Shown here: positions 1-9,272 of the stretch, in pieces
How the letters are laid out: the number at the start of each line of letters is the position of its first letter
How positions within the stretch are numbered: position 1 is the first letter of the stretch
Notes under the pieces: model-generated
What the model was told of the DNA's origin: nothing
Seen by the model: the letters and a program-made list of their open reading frames with translations, nothing else
The model's database searches: none
Position numbers and translations under genes: made by a program
Assembly (NCBI RefSeq): GCF_000724485.1
Contig: NZ_CP007739.1
Coordinates: forward strand, 2,278,843 to 2,342,842
Length of the DNA: 64,000 nt
From: Bacillus methanolicus MGA3
GTDB taxonomy: Bacteria > Bacillota > Bacilli > Bacillales > Cytobacillaceae
Direction of reading: 5' to 3'

Positions 1-926
1 GGTTCCAATACAGTATCGGACTTGATGGATAATGCAGGGCCTTCATGAACTTCCAACCCTATGCCATGACCTGTCGAATGCCCAAAGTTTTCTCCATAAC
101 CTTTTTGGGCAATAAAGTTTCTTGTTAAAGCATCTGCTTCTTTTCCGGTCATACCAGGCTTTATTCCTGCCAATCCCCGTAATTGGGCCTCTAAAACTAT
201 ACCGTAAATTTCTTTCAGTTTATCATCAGGTTTTCCGACAGCGACAGTCCGGGTGATATCAGAAACATATCCTTTATAATATGCTCCAAAGTCAAGCGTA
301 ACAAAATCACCGGTTTCAATAATCTTATCACTAGCCACCCCATGAGGCAGTGCAGAACGGTAACCCGATGCGACGATGATATCAAAGGATGATGATATTG
401 CGCCGGCTTTTCTCATAAAGAACTCGAGTTCATTCGAAACCTCCAATTCAGTAACCCCTGGACGAATAAACTCTAAAATATGCTTAAAAGCGGCATCAGC
501 AATGTCCGCTGCTTCCTTTAATATCTTAATCTCTGATTCCGTCTTAATCAAGCGCAACTTTTCAACAACGCCTGAAACTGGCACAAGTTCCGCTCCAATG
601 GCTTTTTCATATGCTTTAAATGATGAATATGATAAATGATCCTGTTCGAATCCAAGTTTTTTAATCCCCAGTTTCTTCACTTGTTTTGCCACTTCGTCTG
701 GAAGTGACCCTTTATGTTGAACAATCTCATAGCCTTCACATTGTTTTGTTGCCTGTTCAATATAACGGAAATCTGTAATAAATTGTGCATTTTCTGTACT
801 GATTAATACAACGCCGGCACTCCCTGTAAAATTCGTCATATACCTGCGGTTATATGAATTTGTAATGAGTATTCCATCAATTCCAAGCTTTTCAATGGCC
901 GAGCGTAACTTTTTAATTTTCTCCAT
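1..926 (-). CDS. Xaa-Pro dipeptidase/aminopeptidase (M24B), partial
   Basis: Metallopeptidase of the pita-bread fold that removes N-terminal residues ahead of proline; cytoplasmic. About 308 residues are visible and the C-terminus lies outside the window (family length about 353). The N-terminal creatinase-like domain is followed by the catalytic domain with metal ligands Asp212 (LDFGA), Asp223 (SDITRT) and His287 (GHSTGHGIG). The start ATG is preceded by AGAGGAG. The gene overlaps the upstream aroQ stop by 14 bp, so the two are co-transcribed. Gene order matches B. subtilis yqhT next to yqhS. The remaining two Glu ligands would lie in the missing part. Confidence 0.93.
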   Translation of the reverse strand, partial: MEKIKKLRSAIEKLGIDGILITNSYNRRYMTNFTGSAGVVLISTENAQFITDFRYIEQATKQCEGYEIVQHKGSLPDEVAKQVKKLGIKKLGFEQDHLSYSSFKAYEKAIGAELVPVSGVVEKLRLIKTESEIKILKEAADIADAAFKHILEFIRPGVTELEVSNELEFFMRKAGAISSSFDIIVASGYRSALPHGVASDKIIETGDFVTLDFGAYYKGYVSDITRTVAVGKPDDKLKEIYGIVLEAQLRGLAGIKPGMTGKEADALTRNFIAQKGYGENFGHSTGHGIGLEVHEGPALSIKSDTVLE

Positions 927-1374
927 ATGATCTCCTCTCTTTAGCAAGTTCCAAAAGGGCTTCAAAAGCCAATTCATAGCCTTTTAATCCCAACCCCACA
1001 ATCTGTCCCTTTGTTACGGGTGCTGTGACTGATACATGACGAAACGACTCACGCGCATGAATGTTAGATATATGTACTTCGATCACTGGCACTGATATCC
1101 CTGCAATTGCATCACGAATTGCATAACTGTAATGTGTATATGCACCGGGGTTAAAAATAATTCCATCATAGTTTTCCTCATTCGCTTGATGGAGTCGATC
1201 GATCAGACTTCCTTCATGGTTCGATTGAAAACAAGTAATTTCCACCCCATTCTGTTCTCCTATTTTCTTCATGCGCGTTTCAAGATCTCTCAATGTTTGT
1301 TCTCCGTAAATCCCAGGCTCCCTTTTTCCTAGCAAATTTAGATTTGGTCCATTTAGCAACAAAATTTTTTTCAT
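913..1374 (-). CDS. aroQ: Type II 3-dehydroquinate dehydratase
   Basis: Third step of the shikimate pathway: 3-dehydroquinate to 3-dehydroshikimate, by the type II (dodecameric) enzyme. The 153-residue length is normal for the family. Seen: the N-terminal LNGPNLNLLGKREPGIYG signature with the catalytic Tyr, FQSNHEGSLID in the middle, and VIEVHISNIHARESFRH near residues 100-115, with the catalytic His. It is the first gene of a two-gene unit with the Xaa-Pro peptidase and corresponds to B. subtilis yqhS. Another shikimate gene, aroK, sits 18 kb away in this window but is frameshifted. Confidence 0.97.
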   Translation of the reverse strand: MKKILLLNGPNLNLLGKREPGIYGEQTLRDLETRMKKIGEQNGVEITCFQSNHEGSLIDRLHQANEENYDGIIFNPGAYTHYSYAIRDAIAGISVPVIEVHISNIHARESFRHVSVTAPVTKGQIVGLGLKGYELAFEALLELAKERRSYGEN

Positions 1375-1456
1375 TTTTCAGCTCCTGCACAATTCATTAA
1401 AATGTTCAATAAAAATATTCTATCACAGATATTTCGTATTTAACTAGATAGAACAG

Positions 1457-1972
1457 TTAAGAGTGAGATTCAGCCTGTTCTTCCCCTTGGTTTTGCATTT
1501 CATTTTCTTCATATGATATTGAATAACCGACAAATACACCAAAAAGAATGTAAAAACAAACTGAAGTAATTATCGTATCGCGTTTTAGTTCACCAAATGA
1601 ACTGATTCCGGGGAATATCGGGTTTAACACGAAAAAAACAAGCAAAAATAAAATGATGCCATAGACGGCCCCGACCCAGATACTTTTAAATTTTCTAAAT
1701 GCAGCATAGTAAATGAGTGCTGCACCGATTGATACAATTCCGATCAAAATGATCGAGATTACCGTCCCGAGCCATCCTTCTTTCCAATCGCCGATTACCC
1801 AAGGTTCCAAAATAACACGTGGGGGAATTTCTGTAAAACTAAAAACGTAAGCCAGATAGGCGAGTGAGCTCAATAATACCCCGCCAGTTAACCCTGTCCA
1901 AACAACCATTGAAATAAAAGACATCGGTTTTTCCCGCTCATTGTGTTCAGATTTTTTTTGATTGTCTGCCAT
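1457..1972 (-). CDS. yqhR: YqhR family membrane protein
   Basis: Integral membrane protein of unknown function with an N-terminal charged cytoplasmic tail and about four hydrophobic segments (near residues 20-45, 70-90, 100-120 and 130-150), ending in a Glu/Gln-rich tail. The ATG at 1972 is chosen because GGAGGTG lies 7 bases upstream; a longer frame reaching 2038 has no ribosome site and adds 22 non-conserved residues. The position between aroQ and yqhQ is as in B. subtilis. Function is not known. Confidence 0.85.
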   Translation of the reverse strand: MADNQKKSEHNEREKPMSFISMVVWTGLTGGVLLSSLAYLAYVFSFTEIPPRVILEPWVIGDWKEGWLGTVISIILIGIVSIGAALIYYAAFRKFKSIWVGAVYGIILFLLVFFVLNPIFPGISSFGELKRDTIITSVCFYILFGVFVGYSISYEENEMQNQGEEQAESHS

Positions 1973-2164
1973 AAAGTACACCTCCATTTTTATTATGTCC
2001 AGAGGCAATCGTTCCTTGCACAGTGAATGAAAAAACATTAGTATAACTGTCTGTTCTAGAGATTTTCGTTTTTTTTTAGTAGAATAAAAATAAGTACTTT
2101 ACAGCTTTTTGAAAAATACTTGCTGTTTTGTGCAAGTTTATCGTATAGGTTGGTGTTGACTTAC

Positions 2165-3109
2165 ATGTCTCAAGAAAAAAAGCCGCTTTACGGAGGTCAA
2201 GCAGTTGTTGAAGGTGTTATGTTTGGGGGTAAACATCATACGGTAACTGCTATTAGAAGAAAAGATCAATCAATCGAATATTACCGTCTTCCCCGAAAAT
2301 CAAATCGAGCATTTACTCTTTTGAAAAAAATCCCGTTTATTCGCGGGATTGTTGCGATAATTGAAGCGAGTGCCAACGGATCAAAACATTTAAATTTTTC
2401 AGCCGAAAGATATGATCTAGATCCAAAAAACGACCATCTTATTAAAGAACAAGAGACTTCTAAACTAACGATGGTTCTTGGAGTAGCCGCTCTCGGTGTT
2501 ATTTCTTTTTTGTTCGGAAAATTTCTGTTTACACTTATTCCAGTTTTTTTAGCTGAGCTGACAAGACCGATTTTTTCAAGCAAGTTCGCACAAATTCTCG
2601 TAGAAGGCTTTTTTAAGCTATTACTGCTGCTAGCATACATCTACTTTATTTCTTTAACCCCAATTATTAAAAGGGTGTTTCAATATCATGGTGCAGAGCA
2701 TAAAGTAATTAATACATATGAAAACGGAAAAGAGCTTACAGTTGAAAATGTGCAAGCCCATTCTCGTCTTCATTACAGGTGCGGAAGCAGTTTTATTTTG
2801 TTTACAGTAATCATCGGTGTTTTTGTTTATATGCTCGTTCCAACAGAGCCTTTATGGGTAAGGGTAATCAATCGCCTAGCTTTAATCCCTGTCGTACTCG
2901 GGATTTCTTTTGAAGTACTGCAGATGACAAATAGGCTCCGGAATGTTCCAATATTAAAATATCTTGGACTCCCAGGGTTATGGCTTCAGCTCTTAACAAC
3001 AAAAGAACCGACCAACGACCAAGTGGAAGTTGCAATTCTTTCGTTTAAAGAGCTCTTAAGATTAGAAAAAGAAACAGACGAACGATTAAAATCGGAGGAA
3101 ATTGTGTAA
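2165..3109 (+). CDS. yqhQ: YqhQ family protein (DUF1385), polytopic membrane protein
   Basis: 314-residue DUF1385 protein. The N-terminus carries the family signature YGGQAVVEGVMF, followed by several hydrophobic segments (about residues 105-145, 150-175, 215-260) and a conserved YHGAEHKVINTYE segment. The start at 2165 matches the usual MSQ/MSK N-terminus; the frame is open upstream to 2120, but the extra 15 residues are not family-like. The ribosome site is weak. Biochemical function is unknown. It diverges from yqhR and lies before yqhP as in B. subtilis. Confidence 0.9.
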   Translation: MSQEKKPLYGGQAVVEGVMFGGKHHTVTAIRRKDQSIEYYRLPRKSNRAFTLLKKIPFIRGIVAIIEASANGSKHLNFSAERYDLDPKNDHLIKEQETSKLTMVLGVAALGVISFLFGKFLFTLIPVFLAELTRPIFSSKFAQILVEGFFKLLLLLAYIYFISLTPIIKRVFQYHGAEHKVINTYENGKELTVENVQAHSRLHYRCGSSFILFTVIIGVFVYMLVPTEPLWVRVINRLALIPVVLGISFEVLQMTNRLRNVPILKYLGLPGLWLQLLTTKEPTNDQVEVAILSFKELLRLEKETDERLKSEEIV

Positions 3110-3175
3110 AAGTATTAGTCTGGAAGTTTAAAAAAGGGAAAAAATGCTCATTATGCTCTTAGGGAGGTGGCTTTC

Positions 3176-3559
3176 TTGAAAAATCGGACTGCAAATTTGG
3201 TTGTAACAGGTCTCATTATCTTTGCAGGTATAGGCATTTTTGGAAGTCTACTTGCAAATCCGGCCGGTTTTTTACAGAGAATAGCTGTCATTATTTTGAT
3301 CGGTGGTATTGTTTATTTTTTCTTCCGACATTTTTACCTATCAACCCCTGAGAAGCAAGAGCAGCGAGCATTTATTAAAGCCGCAAAAAGATCTAAGAAG
3401 AGATTCAAGCACAAGGATGGTAAACAAACAAACCGTCGTTCAAATGTTGGTTCTCTTTCATCCCTAAAAAAACAAAATAGAAGAAAGAAAAAATCCCCTG
3501 TCCATCTAACTGTTATAGAAGGAAAGAAAGGAAAAAAGAAAAATCGAGCCTCATTTTGA
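3176..3559 (+). CDS. yqhP: YqhP-like small membrane protein (SA1362 family)
   Basis: 127-residue protein with two hydrophobic helices (about residues 6-25 and 32-47) and a very basic Lys/Arg-rich C-terminal half, so probably membrane anchored with a cytoplasmic tail. The TTG at 3176 is taken as start because GGGAGGTGG ends 5 bases before it; a GTG at 3167 lies inside that ribosome site. The stop codon sits in the loop of the terminator hairpin that follows. Unknown function; likely same unit as yqhQ. Confidence 0.82.
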   Translation: MKNRTANLVVTGLIIFAGIGIFGSLLANPAGFLQRIAVIILIGGIVYFFFRHFYLSTPEKQEQRAFIKAAKRSKKRFKHKDGKQTNRRSNVGSLSSLKKQNRRKKKSPVHLTVIEGKKGKKKNRASF

Positions 3560-3575
3560 GGATCGATTTTTTTAT
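3539..3575 (+). terminator. Rho-independent terminator of yqhQ-yqhP
   Basis: AAATCGA and TCGATTT arms flank GCCTCA/TGAGG, followed by a run of T. The hairpin overlaps the yqhP stop codon. Confidence 0.7.
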
Positions 3576-3721
3576 TCGATGTTTTTTGAGGATTTCCTGC
3601 ATAACCACATCTTTGCTTAGCAAATCAAGGCGCTTCCGATCATGATGTCCTAAAACTTTTCGCACTGCTGTTTGAATCGCCCATTCCTCAGATAATCAAA
3701 ACGCATCAACTATTATCGTTT

Positions 3722-4606
3722 CTAAAAACTCCACTTTTTAAAAAAATGCTCCGCTGATTTCCTCCCAAGCGCCAGCAATGCATGTTTTTTTTCTTCTGCT
3801 AATGAAAATTCGGTTGTGAGGAATCTTTCAGTGGGAATAAAGATAATATTTTTTTCATGTTTTCTTGAAATATGCCTCGCATCATGGGCATCTTTCATTG
3901 TTTCAAAAAGTGCTTCATATAATTGAAAAGCATTCGAAATTTTATTTTGCGGACGGTCATACTCTTTGCTGCTGAGCTTTATCCCAAGAACAGGCCTAAC
4001 TTTCTTTACACTTTCTCGATCAAACAGCCACATTGGAAAGTTGCTCAGGACCCCACCATCAACGATAATGTTTGTCCCGGACTGTGTTCTTAGCTTTACT
4101 GGTTCAAAGAAGAATGGAAGGCTACAGCTCATTCGAATTGCCTTGGCAATCGGAAACAATCTTTGATCAATTCCATATTTTTCTAAATCATCAGGGAGCA
4201 CGAGCAAACGGCCGTTTGATAAATCTGAAGCAATTACCCTTAAAGATTGTGGCGGCAAATCAGCAAATGTTCTTAATCCTTTTGCCTCTAGTTTCTCCTG
4301 TATCCATTTTTCTAGAGCATTTCCCTTATATAAGCCTAGACGCCAATAAACAAACAGCCACTTTGCAAATGGAAATGGTATGAGGGACGTTCGTGGATCC
4401 ATGAACGATCTTAAATCAAGTTGATCAATCAGTTGGTAAACTTCTTCACTTGTATATCCTGCGCTCAATAAGGCGGCGACAATTGATCCGGCACTTGTTC
4501 CTGCAACATGTTTAAATCGAAATCCTCTTCTTTCGACTTCTTTAATAGCACCAATCAAGGCAAATCCTTTGATGCCTCCACCAGAAAAAACGCCGTCTAT
4601 ATACAT
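3722..4606 (-). CDS. yqhO: Patatin-like phospholipase family protein
   Basis: Putative serine lipid acyl hydrolase of the patatin family. Seen: the oxyanion-hole glycine run GGGIKG at the N-terminus, nucleophile elbow GTSAG (about residues 36-40) and the catalytic Asp in VDGGVLSNFP (about residue 183), so both residues of the Ser-Asp dyad are present. 294 residues, normal for YqhO. The ATG at 4606 has AGGAG 8 bases upstream and gives the family N-terminus MYIDGVFSGGG. In B. subtilis yqhO lies near mntR and lipM; here nrdJ follows on the 5' side. Confidence 0.9.
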   Translation of the reverse strand: MYIDGVFSGGGIKGFALIGAIKEVERRGFRFKHVAGTSAGSIVAALLSAGYTSEEVYQLIDQLDLRSFMDPRTSLIPFPFAKWLFVYWRLGLYKGNALEKWIQEKLEAKGLRTFADLPPQSLRVIASDLSNGRLLVLPDDLEKYGIDQRLFPIAKAIRMSCSLPFFFEPVKLRTQSGTNIIVDGGVLSNFPMWLFDRESVKKVRPVLGIKLSSKEYDRPQNKISNAFQLYEALFETMKDAHDARHISRKHEKNIIFIPTERFLTTEFSLAEEKKHALLALGRKSAEHFFKKWSF

Positions 4607-4792
4607 GTGCGACACTCCTGTCGATGTAGTCACTTGTTACATCTTTAAGCAAGTGCGCGTGGAAATAGTACGGTTGACAAGTTAAAAAGTTTTTAAATAT
4701 TAAACTTCTCTTACTAGAAAAATTATACATATAACCGAGGGTAGGTTTCTTTATTTGAAGGCAGGATACCATAAGGTGCAAAATGAAAAAGT

Positions 4793-4824
4793 AAAAAAGA
4801 GGAAGGAAAATTTTTTCCATCCTC
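4793..4824 (-). terminator. Rho-independent terminator of nrdJ
   Basis: On the minus strand GAGGATGGAAA and TTTCCTTCCTC form a hairpin followed by TTTTTT, 13 bp after the nrdJ stop. Confidence 0.8.
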
Positions 4825-4837
4825 ATTCATGTGATAA

Positions 4838-7399
4838 TTATAATCCGCACTTTAACTGAGCGTTACAGTTGGTGCAAGTATTGCAGCCGCCGATTTCTTT
4901 GACAGTTCCTTTGCGGCAGACAGGACATATATTGCCGATTTCAGAACCGATTGTGACATCTGTCGAACGAAGTTCGTTGATGGTTTCAACAAGAACAACA
5001 TGCTGCTTTTTCTTTTCTTCTTTTTGCTCCGCTGTTTCTTCAACTCTATTTTCTTCTGCCTTTAACGTCAGCACTTGTGAATCGCGGGAACCGTCAACAT
5101 AGACAGTACCACCTTTTGCACCTCCGCGGTACAGACGCTCATAAACTTTTTTAACCTGATCCACAGTGTATCCTTTCGGTGCATTAACTGTTTTACTGAT
5201 CGAGCTGTCAACCCAACGCTGAATAACACATTGTACATCAGCGTGTGCTTCAGGAGTTAACTCCATGGCTGTTACGAACCAGTGCGGCAGATTGTTTTCA
5301 TCTGCTTCCGGATGTTTTTCCAAATATTCTTGAACGATTTCCGCTTTCACTTCAATAAATTTGCCAAGGCGTCCGCTTCGGTAGTAAGAAAAGGAAAAAT
5401 ATGGTTCAAGTCCAGTAGAAACCCCAACCATAGTCCCAGTGGATCCCGTAGGAGCGACGGTCAATAGGTGTGAATTCCGGATTCCGTGTTTCAAAATAGC
5501 TTGTCGTATATCCTCAGGCATTTTTTTCATATATCCTGTATTAATGAAGGCTTCGCGTAATCGTTTTGTTTCTTCTTCTGTCTCACCTACTAAATAAGGG
5601 AAGCTTCCTTTTTCTTTCGCAAGTTCTATAGAAGCGCGATAAGCCGTCGTAGCGATAGTTTCAAATACTTTGTCAATCAGCTCATTGCCTTCTTCTGATC
5701 CGTATTCGGTTTCGCAGTAAATCAAAAGATCGTGAAGGCCCATTACGCCAAGGCCTATACGGCGCTCACCTAATGCTTGCTTTTTATTTTCTTCAAGGAA
5801 GTATGGTGTTGCATCGATAACGTTATCCTGCATACGGACACCAATTTCAACTGTGCGTTTTAATTTTTCAAAGTTAACAGTTTTATTCTCTTTGTCAGCC
5901 ATCTCTGCAAGGTTAACGGCAGCAAGGTTGCAGACACTATATGGTGCAAGTGGCTGCTCACCACACGGATTTGTTGCAACAACCTTCTGCCCGTAAGCTT
6001 GAGCATTTGTCATTTCGTTCGCGTTATCAATAAAGAAAATTCCAGGTTCTGCAGAGTAAGTTGCACAAATGTTTATTAAATTCCAGAGCTCTCTCGCTTT
6101 GATTTTCTTATAAGTGCGCACTTTATGGCCCATCTTTTCCCATTCGCGCACATCTCCTACTTTGTGCCACTCTTTATTATAAATTTTCATTTCTTCAGCA
6201 TCATAGCTTTCAACGTCCGGGAAGCGAAGTTCATATTCGCCGTCTTTTTCAACAGCTTCCATAAATTCTTTTGTTAAACAAACGGAGATGTTTGCCCCTG
6301 TTAAAAAATCAGGGTTATGAACGGTATAGGTTCCGCCTGTTCTTAATTTTTCTTCTGCTTCTTTAATAATTTTCTCGCTGAAACCGCCATAACCTGGAAT
6401 GTGTTTATAATTTACAATACCTTGGTACATTGCTTTTTCTTGTTCTGTTAAAGGCGTAAACTTCAATTTGTCTTTAGCATGTTTCTTGATCGTTTCATCA
6501 TTTGTGTTTTCAATTAAATAGCGTAAAATGCGCGGATTTTGCATTTTTGAAATAATAAATTCAATAATGTCAGGATGCCAGTCAGCTAGCATGATCATTT
6601 GCGCGCCCCTTCTAGACCCACCTTGCTCTACAAGGTGTGTTAATTTCGCAATGTCATCTAGCCAAGAAACGGATCCTGACGATTTTCCGTTTACGCCTCT
6701 TGCCAAAGTGTTGCGCGGTCTCAACGTTGAGCCATTCGTTCCGACTCCGCCGCCGCGGCTCATGATTTCCATGACTTGCTTGCGGTGTTCAGAAATTCCT
6801 TCACGAGAGTCCTGGACAAACGGCATTACATAGCAGTTGAAATAGGTGACATCTGTTCCAGAGCCGGCACCGTACAAAACACGGCCAGCAGGGACGAAAT
6901 TTAAATTTACAAGCTCCTGGTAAAACTTTTCAAACCATTCCTTGCGCTTTTCTTCTGTTTTTTCTACAGCCGCTAAGCCTGTTGCGTTGCGTTTCGCAAT
7001 TTGTTCATAAAAAATTTCAAGCGGTTTCTCAATTACATCTAAAGATCTTATAATAATTCCTGTTCTTGCTTCTTCCGGGTCATCAAGAACTCCTCTGAAC
7101 TCTTCTTCCACTAACACCTTAGCTTTTTTATTCTCCCAATCGATCTCGAGAATGAATCCTAATCCGCGGGCTGGAAATTTTGGATCTTCTTTGATGGTAA
7201 GTACGACGAAGTCTCCGTTTGTTAACGTGATTTTCTCCGTATCCTTGAACGTGTAACGATCAAGCATGACCAAACGGGAGACCCCTTTGTGAGTGATTTT
7301 CATATCAGGGGTAATAGGGTGCACTTGAGGAAAAAGTCCAATGTCCTTGTTTAATCGCTCAATGTTAATTTTCATTTTTTGTCCTAACGCAACAGACAT
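4838..7399 (-). CDS. nrdJ: Adenosylcobalamin-dependent (class II) ribonucleotide reductase
   Basis: Reduces ribonucleotides to deoxyribonucleotides with adenosylcobalamin as radical source, independent of oxygen. About 853 residues. Seen: NCYVMPF near residue 188, the substrate-site motif NPCGEQPLAPYSVCN (about 480), the barrel segment PTGSTGTMVGVSTGLEP (about 650), and a C-terminal Cys-rich tail CPVC...CNTCTNC that resembles a zinc ribbon and probably carries the reducing thiols. The ATG at 7399 has AAGGAG 8 bases upstream; a GTG six bases earlier lies too close to it. It is followed by its own terminator and preceded by two NrdR boxes, so it is a single-gene NrdR-controlled unit. It is not in this position in B. 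subtilis. Confidence 0.96.
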   Translation of the reverse strand: MSVALGQKMKINIERLNKDIGLFPQVHPITPDMKITHKGVSRLVMLDRYTFKDTEKITLTNGDFVVLTIKEDPKFPARGLGFILEIDWENKKAKVLVEEEFRGVLDDPEEARTGIIIRSLDVIEKPLEIFYEQIAKRNATGLAAVEKTEEKRKEWFEKFYQELVNLNFVPAGRVLYGAGSGTDVTYFNCYVMPFVQDSREGISEHRKQVMEIMSRGGGVGTNGSTLRPRNTLARGVNGKSSGSVSWLDDIAKLTHLVEQGGSRRGAQMIMLADWHPDIIEFIISKMQNPRILRYLIENTNDETIKKHAKDKLKFTPLTEQEKAMYQGIVNYKHIPGYGGFSEKIIKEAEEKLRTGGTYTVHNPDFLTGANISVCLTKEFMEAVEKDGEYELRFPDVESYDAEEMKIYNKEWHKVGDVREWEKMGHKVRTYKKIKARELWNLINICATYSAEPGIFFIDNANEMTNAQAYGQKVVATNPCGEQPLAPYSVCNLAAVNLAEMADKENKTVNFEKLKRTVEIGVRMQDNVIDATPYFLEENKKQALGERRIGLGVMGLHDLLIYCETEYGSEEGNELIDKVFETIATTAYRASIELAKEKGSFPYLVGETEEETKRLREAFINTGYMKKMPEDIRQAILKHGIRNSHLLTVAPTGSTGTMVGVSTGLEPYFSFSYYRSGRLGKFIEVKAEIVQEYLEKHPEADENNLPHWFVTAMELTPEAHADVQCVIQRWVDSSISKTVNAPKGYTVDQVKKVYERLYRGGAKGGTVYVDGSRDSQVLTLKAEENRVEETAEQKEEKKKQHVVLVETINELRSTDVTIGSEIGNICPVCRKGTVKEIGGCNTCTNCNAQLKCGL

Positions 7400-7519
7400 G
7401 ATCACAACTCCTTCAAACTATTTCTAAACTTCTTTTTTTGTTTTTCGATAATAATAGAATGATGTGTTGATTCTATTTGTTTTATCGAATACCCTTAAGT
7501 TATCACTTCAAACACAAAA

Positions 7520-7535
7520 AATCAATATATAGTAT
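7520..7535 (-). promoter_or_regulatory. NrdR box 1 (nrdJ-distal pair member)
   Basis: AATCAATATATAGTAT fits the published NrdR-box consensus ACACWATATATWGTGT at about 13 of 16 positions. It starts 33 bp from the second box, about three helical turns, the usual tandem arrangement for the NrdR repressor of ribonucleotide reductase genes. Confidence 0.8.
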
Positions 7536-7552
7536 GAAAATTATTTTAGATA

Positions 7553-7568
7553 CTACTATATATTGTGT
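7553..7568 (-). promoter_or_regulatory. NrdR box 2
   Basis: CTACTATATATTGTGT matches the NrdR consensus at about 14 of 16 positions. Together with the box starting at 7520 it places nrdJ under NrdR (dNTP/ATP-sensing) repression. No nrdR gene is in the window. Confidence 0.82.
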
Positions 7569-7740
7569 TTTGGTCAAATGATTCTCATTTTGTCAAAAAT
7601 AAAAACAACTAGAAAAACGAGATTTAGAGAGTTAATGACCGATATTCAGCATATAATGATGATTTTAAACAAATTTCGAAGGTTGCACTTTCGGCTAATA
7701 GGAGGAAAGTCTTTTTGTAAAGTAGAGTAGAAAACTGATT

Positions 7741-8775
7741 TCAAAAGGGGCAGCTCTCGCTTTCTCTTTTTACTTTCAGTTTCCCCTCATCAAACCGTAC
7801 GTGAGGTTTTCCCTCATACGGCTTTCCGATTCTATGATGCATTCCGAGAAAGTCAAATCCACTTTTGTCATCCCAAATGTTTACCAGTCTTGATTTGTCC
7901 TTGTTGATGGTTAAATCCAATTTCTTCATGATGGATTTGACTACATCAATACTTTGCAGGGCTTGTTGTTTCGTATTGCACATAATGACGAAGTCATCGG
8001 CGTATCGTATAAGTTCCCCTAAGTGAGCGAACTGCTTCTCCCAAATGGTATCCATGTAATTCAAGTAAATATTCGCTAAAAGCGGAGAAATCCCCCCCCC
8101 TTGCGGCGTACCTAGGTCGGTGTCACGGAACTGATCATCTTCCATGACGCCTGCTTTTAGCCATTTACGGATGAGTCTTAGTACCCTTCTGTCGCTTATT
8201 CGCATTTCCACCAACTTCATGAGCTTCTCCTGGTTAATGTTGTCGAAGTATCCTTTAATATCGACATCGACAACCCAGTATGACTTCCTACTCAATTTAC
8301 GGATTCTATTTATGGCTTGATGGGCATTCCGATTTGGGCGAAAACCAAATGAGCAGTCTTTGAAATCTGCTTCAAATATAGGTTCAATGAGTAATTTCAC
8401 TGTTATCTGTGCAACCCTGTCTTTAATCGTTGGGATTCCCAGTGGTCTTTCTTTCCCGTCAGCTTTTGGGATATATGTTCTTCGAACAGGTTTCGGATGA
8501 AATCGTTTCTCCTTCAACTCAAGATATAATTCGTTGAGAAACTTTCTTTCTCCATATTCATGGACGATGCCCTCTATGGTCTGTCCATCTATTCCCCCAC
8601 TGCCTTTATTTCTTTTCACTCTTCGCCATGCCTCCGCAAGAATGTCGGGACGATAAACTTTGTCATATAACGCATGAAATCGGCGATTTTTGCTTTCCTT
8701 GGCACAAAGGTATAGTGTTTTCCAAAGTTCTCGAGCTTTTACATCGGTGTAGTTAGCCGGTTTTCCGGCATTCAC
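7741..8775 (-). pseudogene. ltrA: Group II intron reverse transcriptase/maturase, C-terminally truncated
   Basis: 344 codons remain of a protein usually about 420 residues long. RT blocks are present: GIDGQTI (about 61-67), IPKADGKERPLGIPTIKDR (102-120), SFGFRPNRNAHQAI (142-155), the first catalytic Asp in VVDVDIKGYFDNI (168-180), TPQGGGISPLLANIYL (223-238) and the catalytic YADD (258-261). After FDFLGMHHRIG (about residue 320) the frame reads through intron domain V and ends at a TGA inside domain VI, so the thumb and X/maturase domain are gone. PQGG is followed by Gly rather than the usual Val, at a run of nine C on the + strand (8092-8100). Start ATG follows an AGAAGGAGG site. Confidence 0.85.
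7792..7825 (-). ncRNA. Group II intron domain V
   Basis: On the minus strand: AAGCCGTATGAGG, a GAAA loop, then ACCTCACGTACGGTTT. This is the 34-nt catalytic hairpin with the AGC triad at its base and a two-base bulge. A GGGG...CCCC and GAAACTG...CAGTTTTC stem just 3' of it fits domain VI. Confidence 0.85.
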
Positions 8776-9272
8776 TCACTCTTACCTCCTTCTAACACGC
8801 GAACAAAGCAGAGGTCCTTCACTCCAGAAAGTTTTGTTGTCTTTCCTTCATTGTTACTATGACCTCCTCCGACTCCCTCTCCACAGTCCACCATTTCGCA
8901 ATTGCTTATAGGTTTCCTCTTTACTCTTATTGAGTGTGAAGGAGGGTCTCCCCAGTTCCGCAAGGTACTTTCTCAACATGTCGATTCCTTTACCCCGAGG
9001 GATTCTTAGGTGCTGCATTCCAAGTTCTACACACCGTCCATGGTCTTAGCCCAATCTCACCAGGCTCGACTTCCCTTTGCCCTCCAGCGATGTCTTTTTT
9101 GACGAGGCGGCAGAATTCACATAATGTTACGACCTGTTGATTTGCTAGCACTCCAAAAGGAGTTACGTTGTCACCGGGCTTCAACCTTAGGATTTCTCCA
9201 CCAGTTGCCGGTCAGCTACCGAGCGTCTTGGCACTTACTCGGGTTGGACTTTCACCAACAAGCTGGGCGTGC

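Larger units (their letters stand above)
7722..9272 (-). mobile_element. Group II intron, bacterial class C-like, with truncated RT
   Basis: Roughly 1.55 kb on the minus strand. A non-coding 5' RNA part (about 9272-8776; the segment after GCACGCCCAGC includes GGTGAAAGTCC, as in class C intron 5' ends) is followed by a reverse-transcriptase frame, a domain V hairpin and a domain VI-like stem. The 5' boundary is directly behind the lipM terminator, the known target preference of class C introns. The RT frame runs straight into domain V, so the thumb/maturase part has been deleted. The 3' boundary near 7722-7730 is approximate, and the 5' end reads GCACG where GUGYG is expected. Probably unable to move or self-mature without a helper. 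Confidence 0.85.

Noticed and set aside
7406..7740. Cobalamin riboswitch in front of nrdJ
   Set aside because: No B12-box or matching helices are seen; NrdR boxes explain control.
8772..9184. Two open frames of 63-64 codons on the minus strand upstream of the intron RT
   Set aside because: They lie in the structured 5' RNA part of the group II intron and have no protein-like features.
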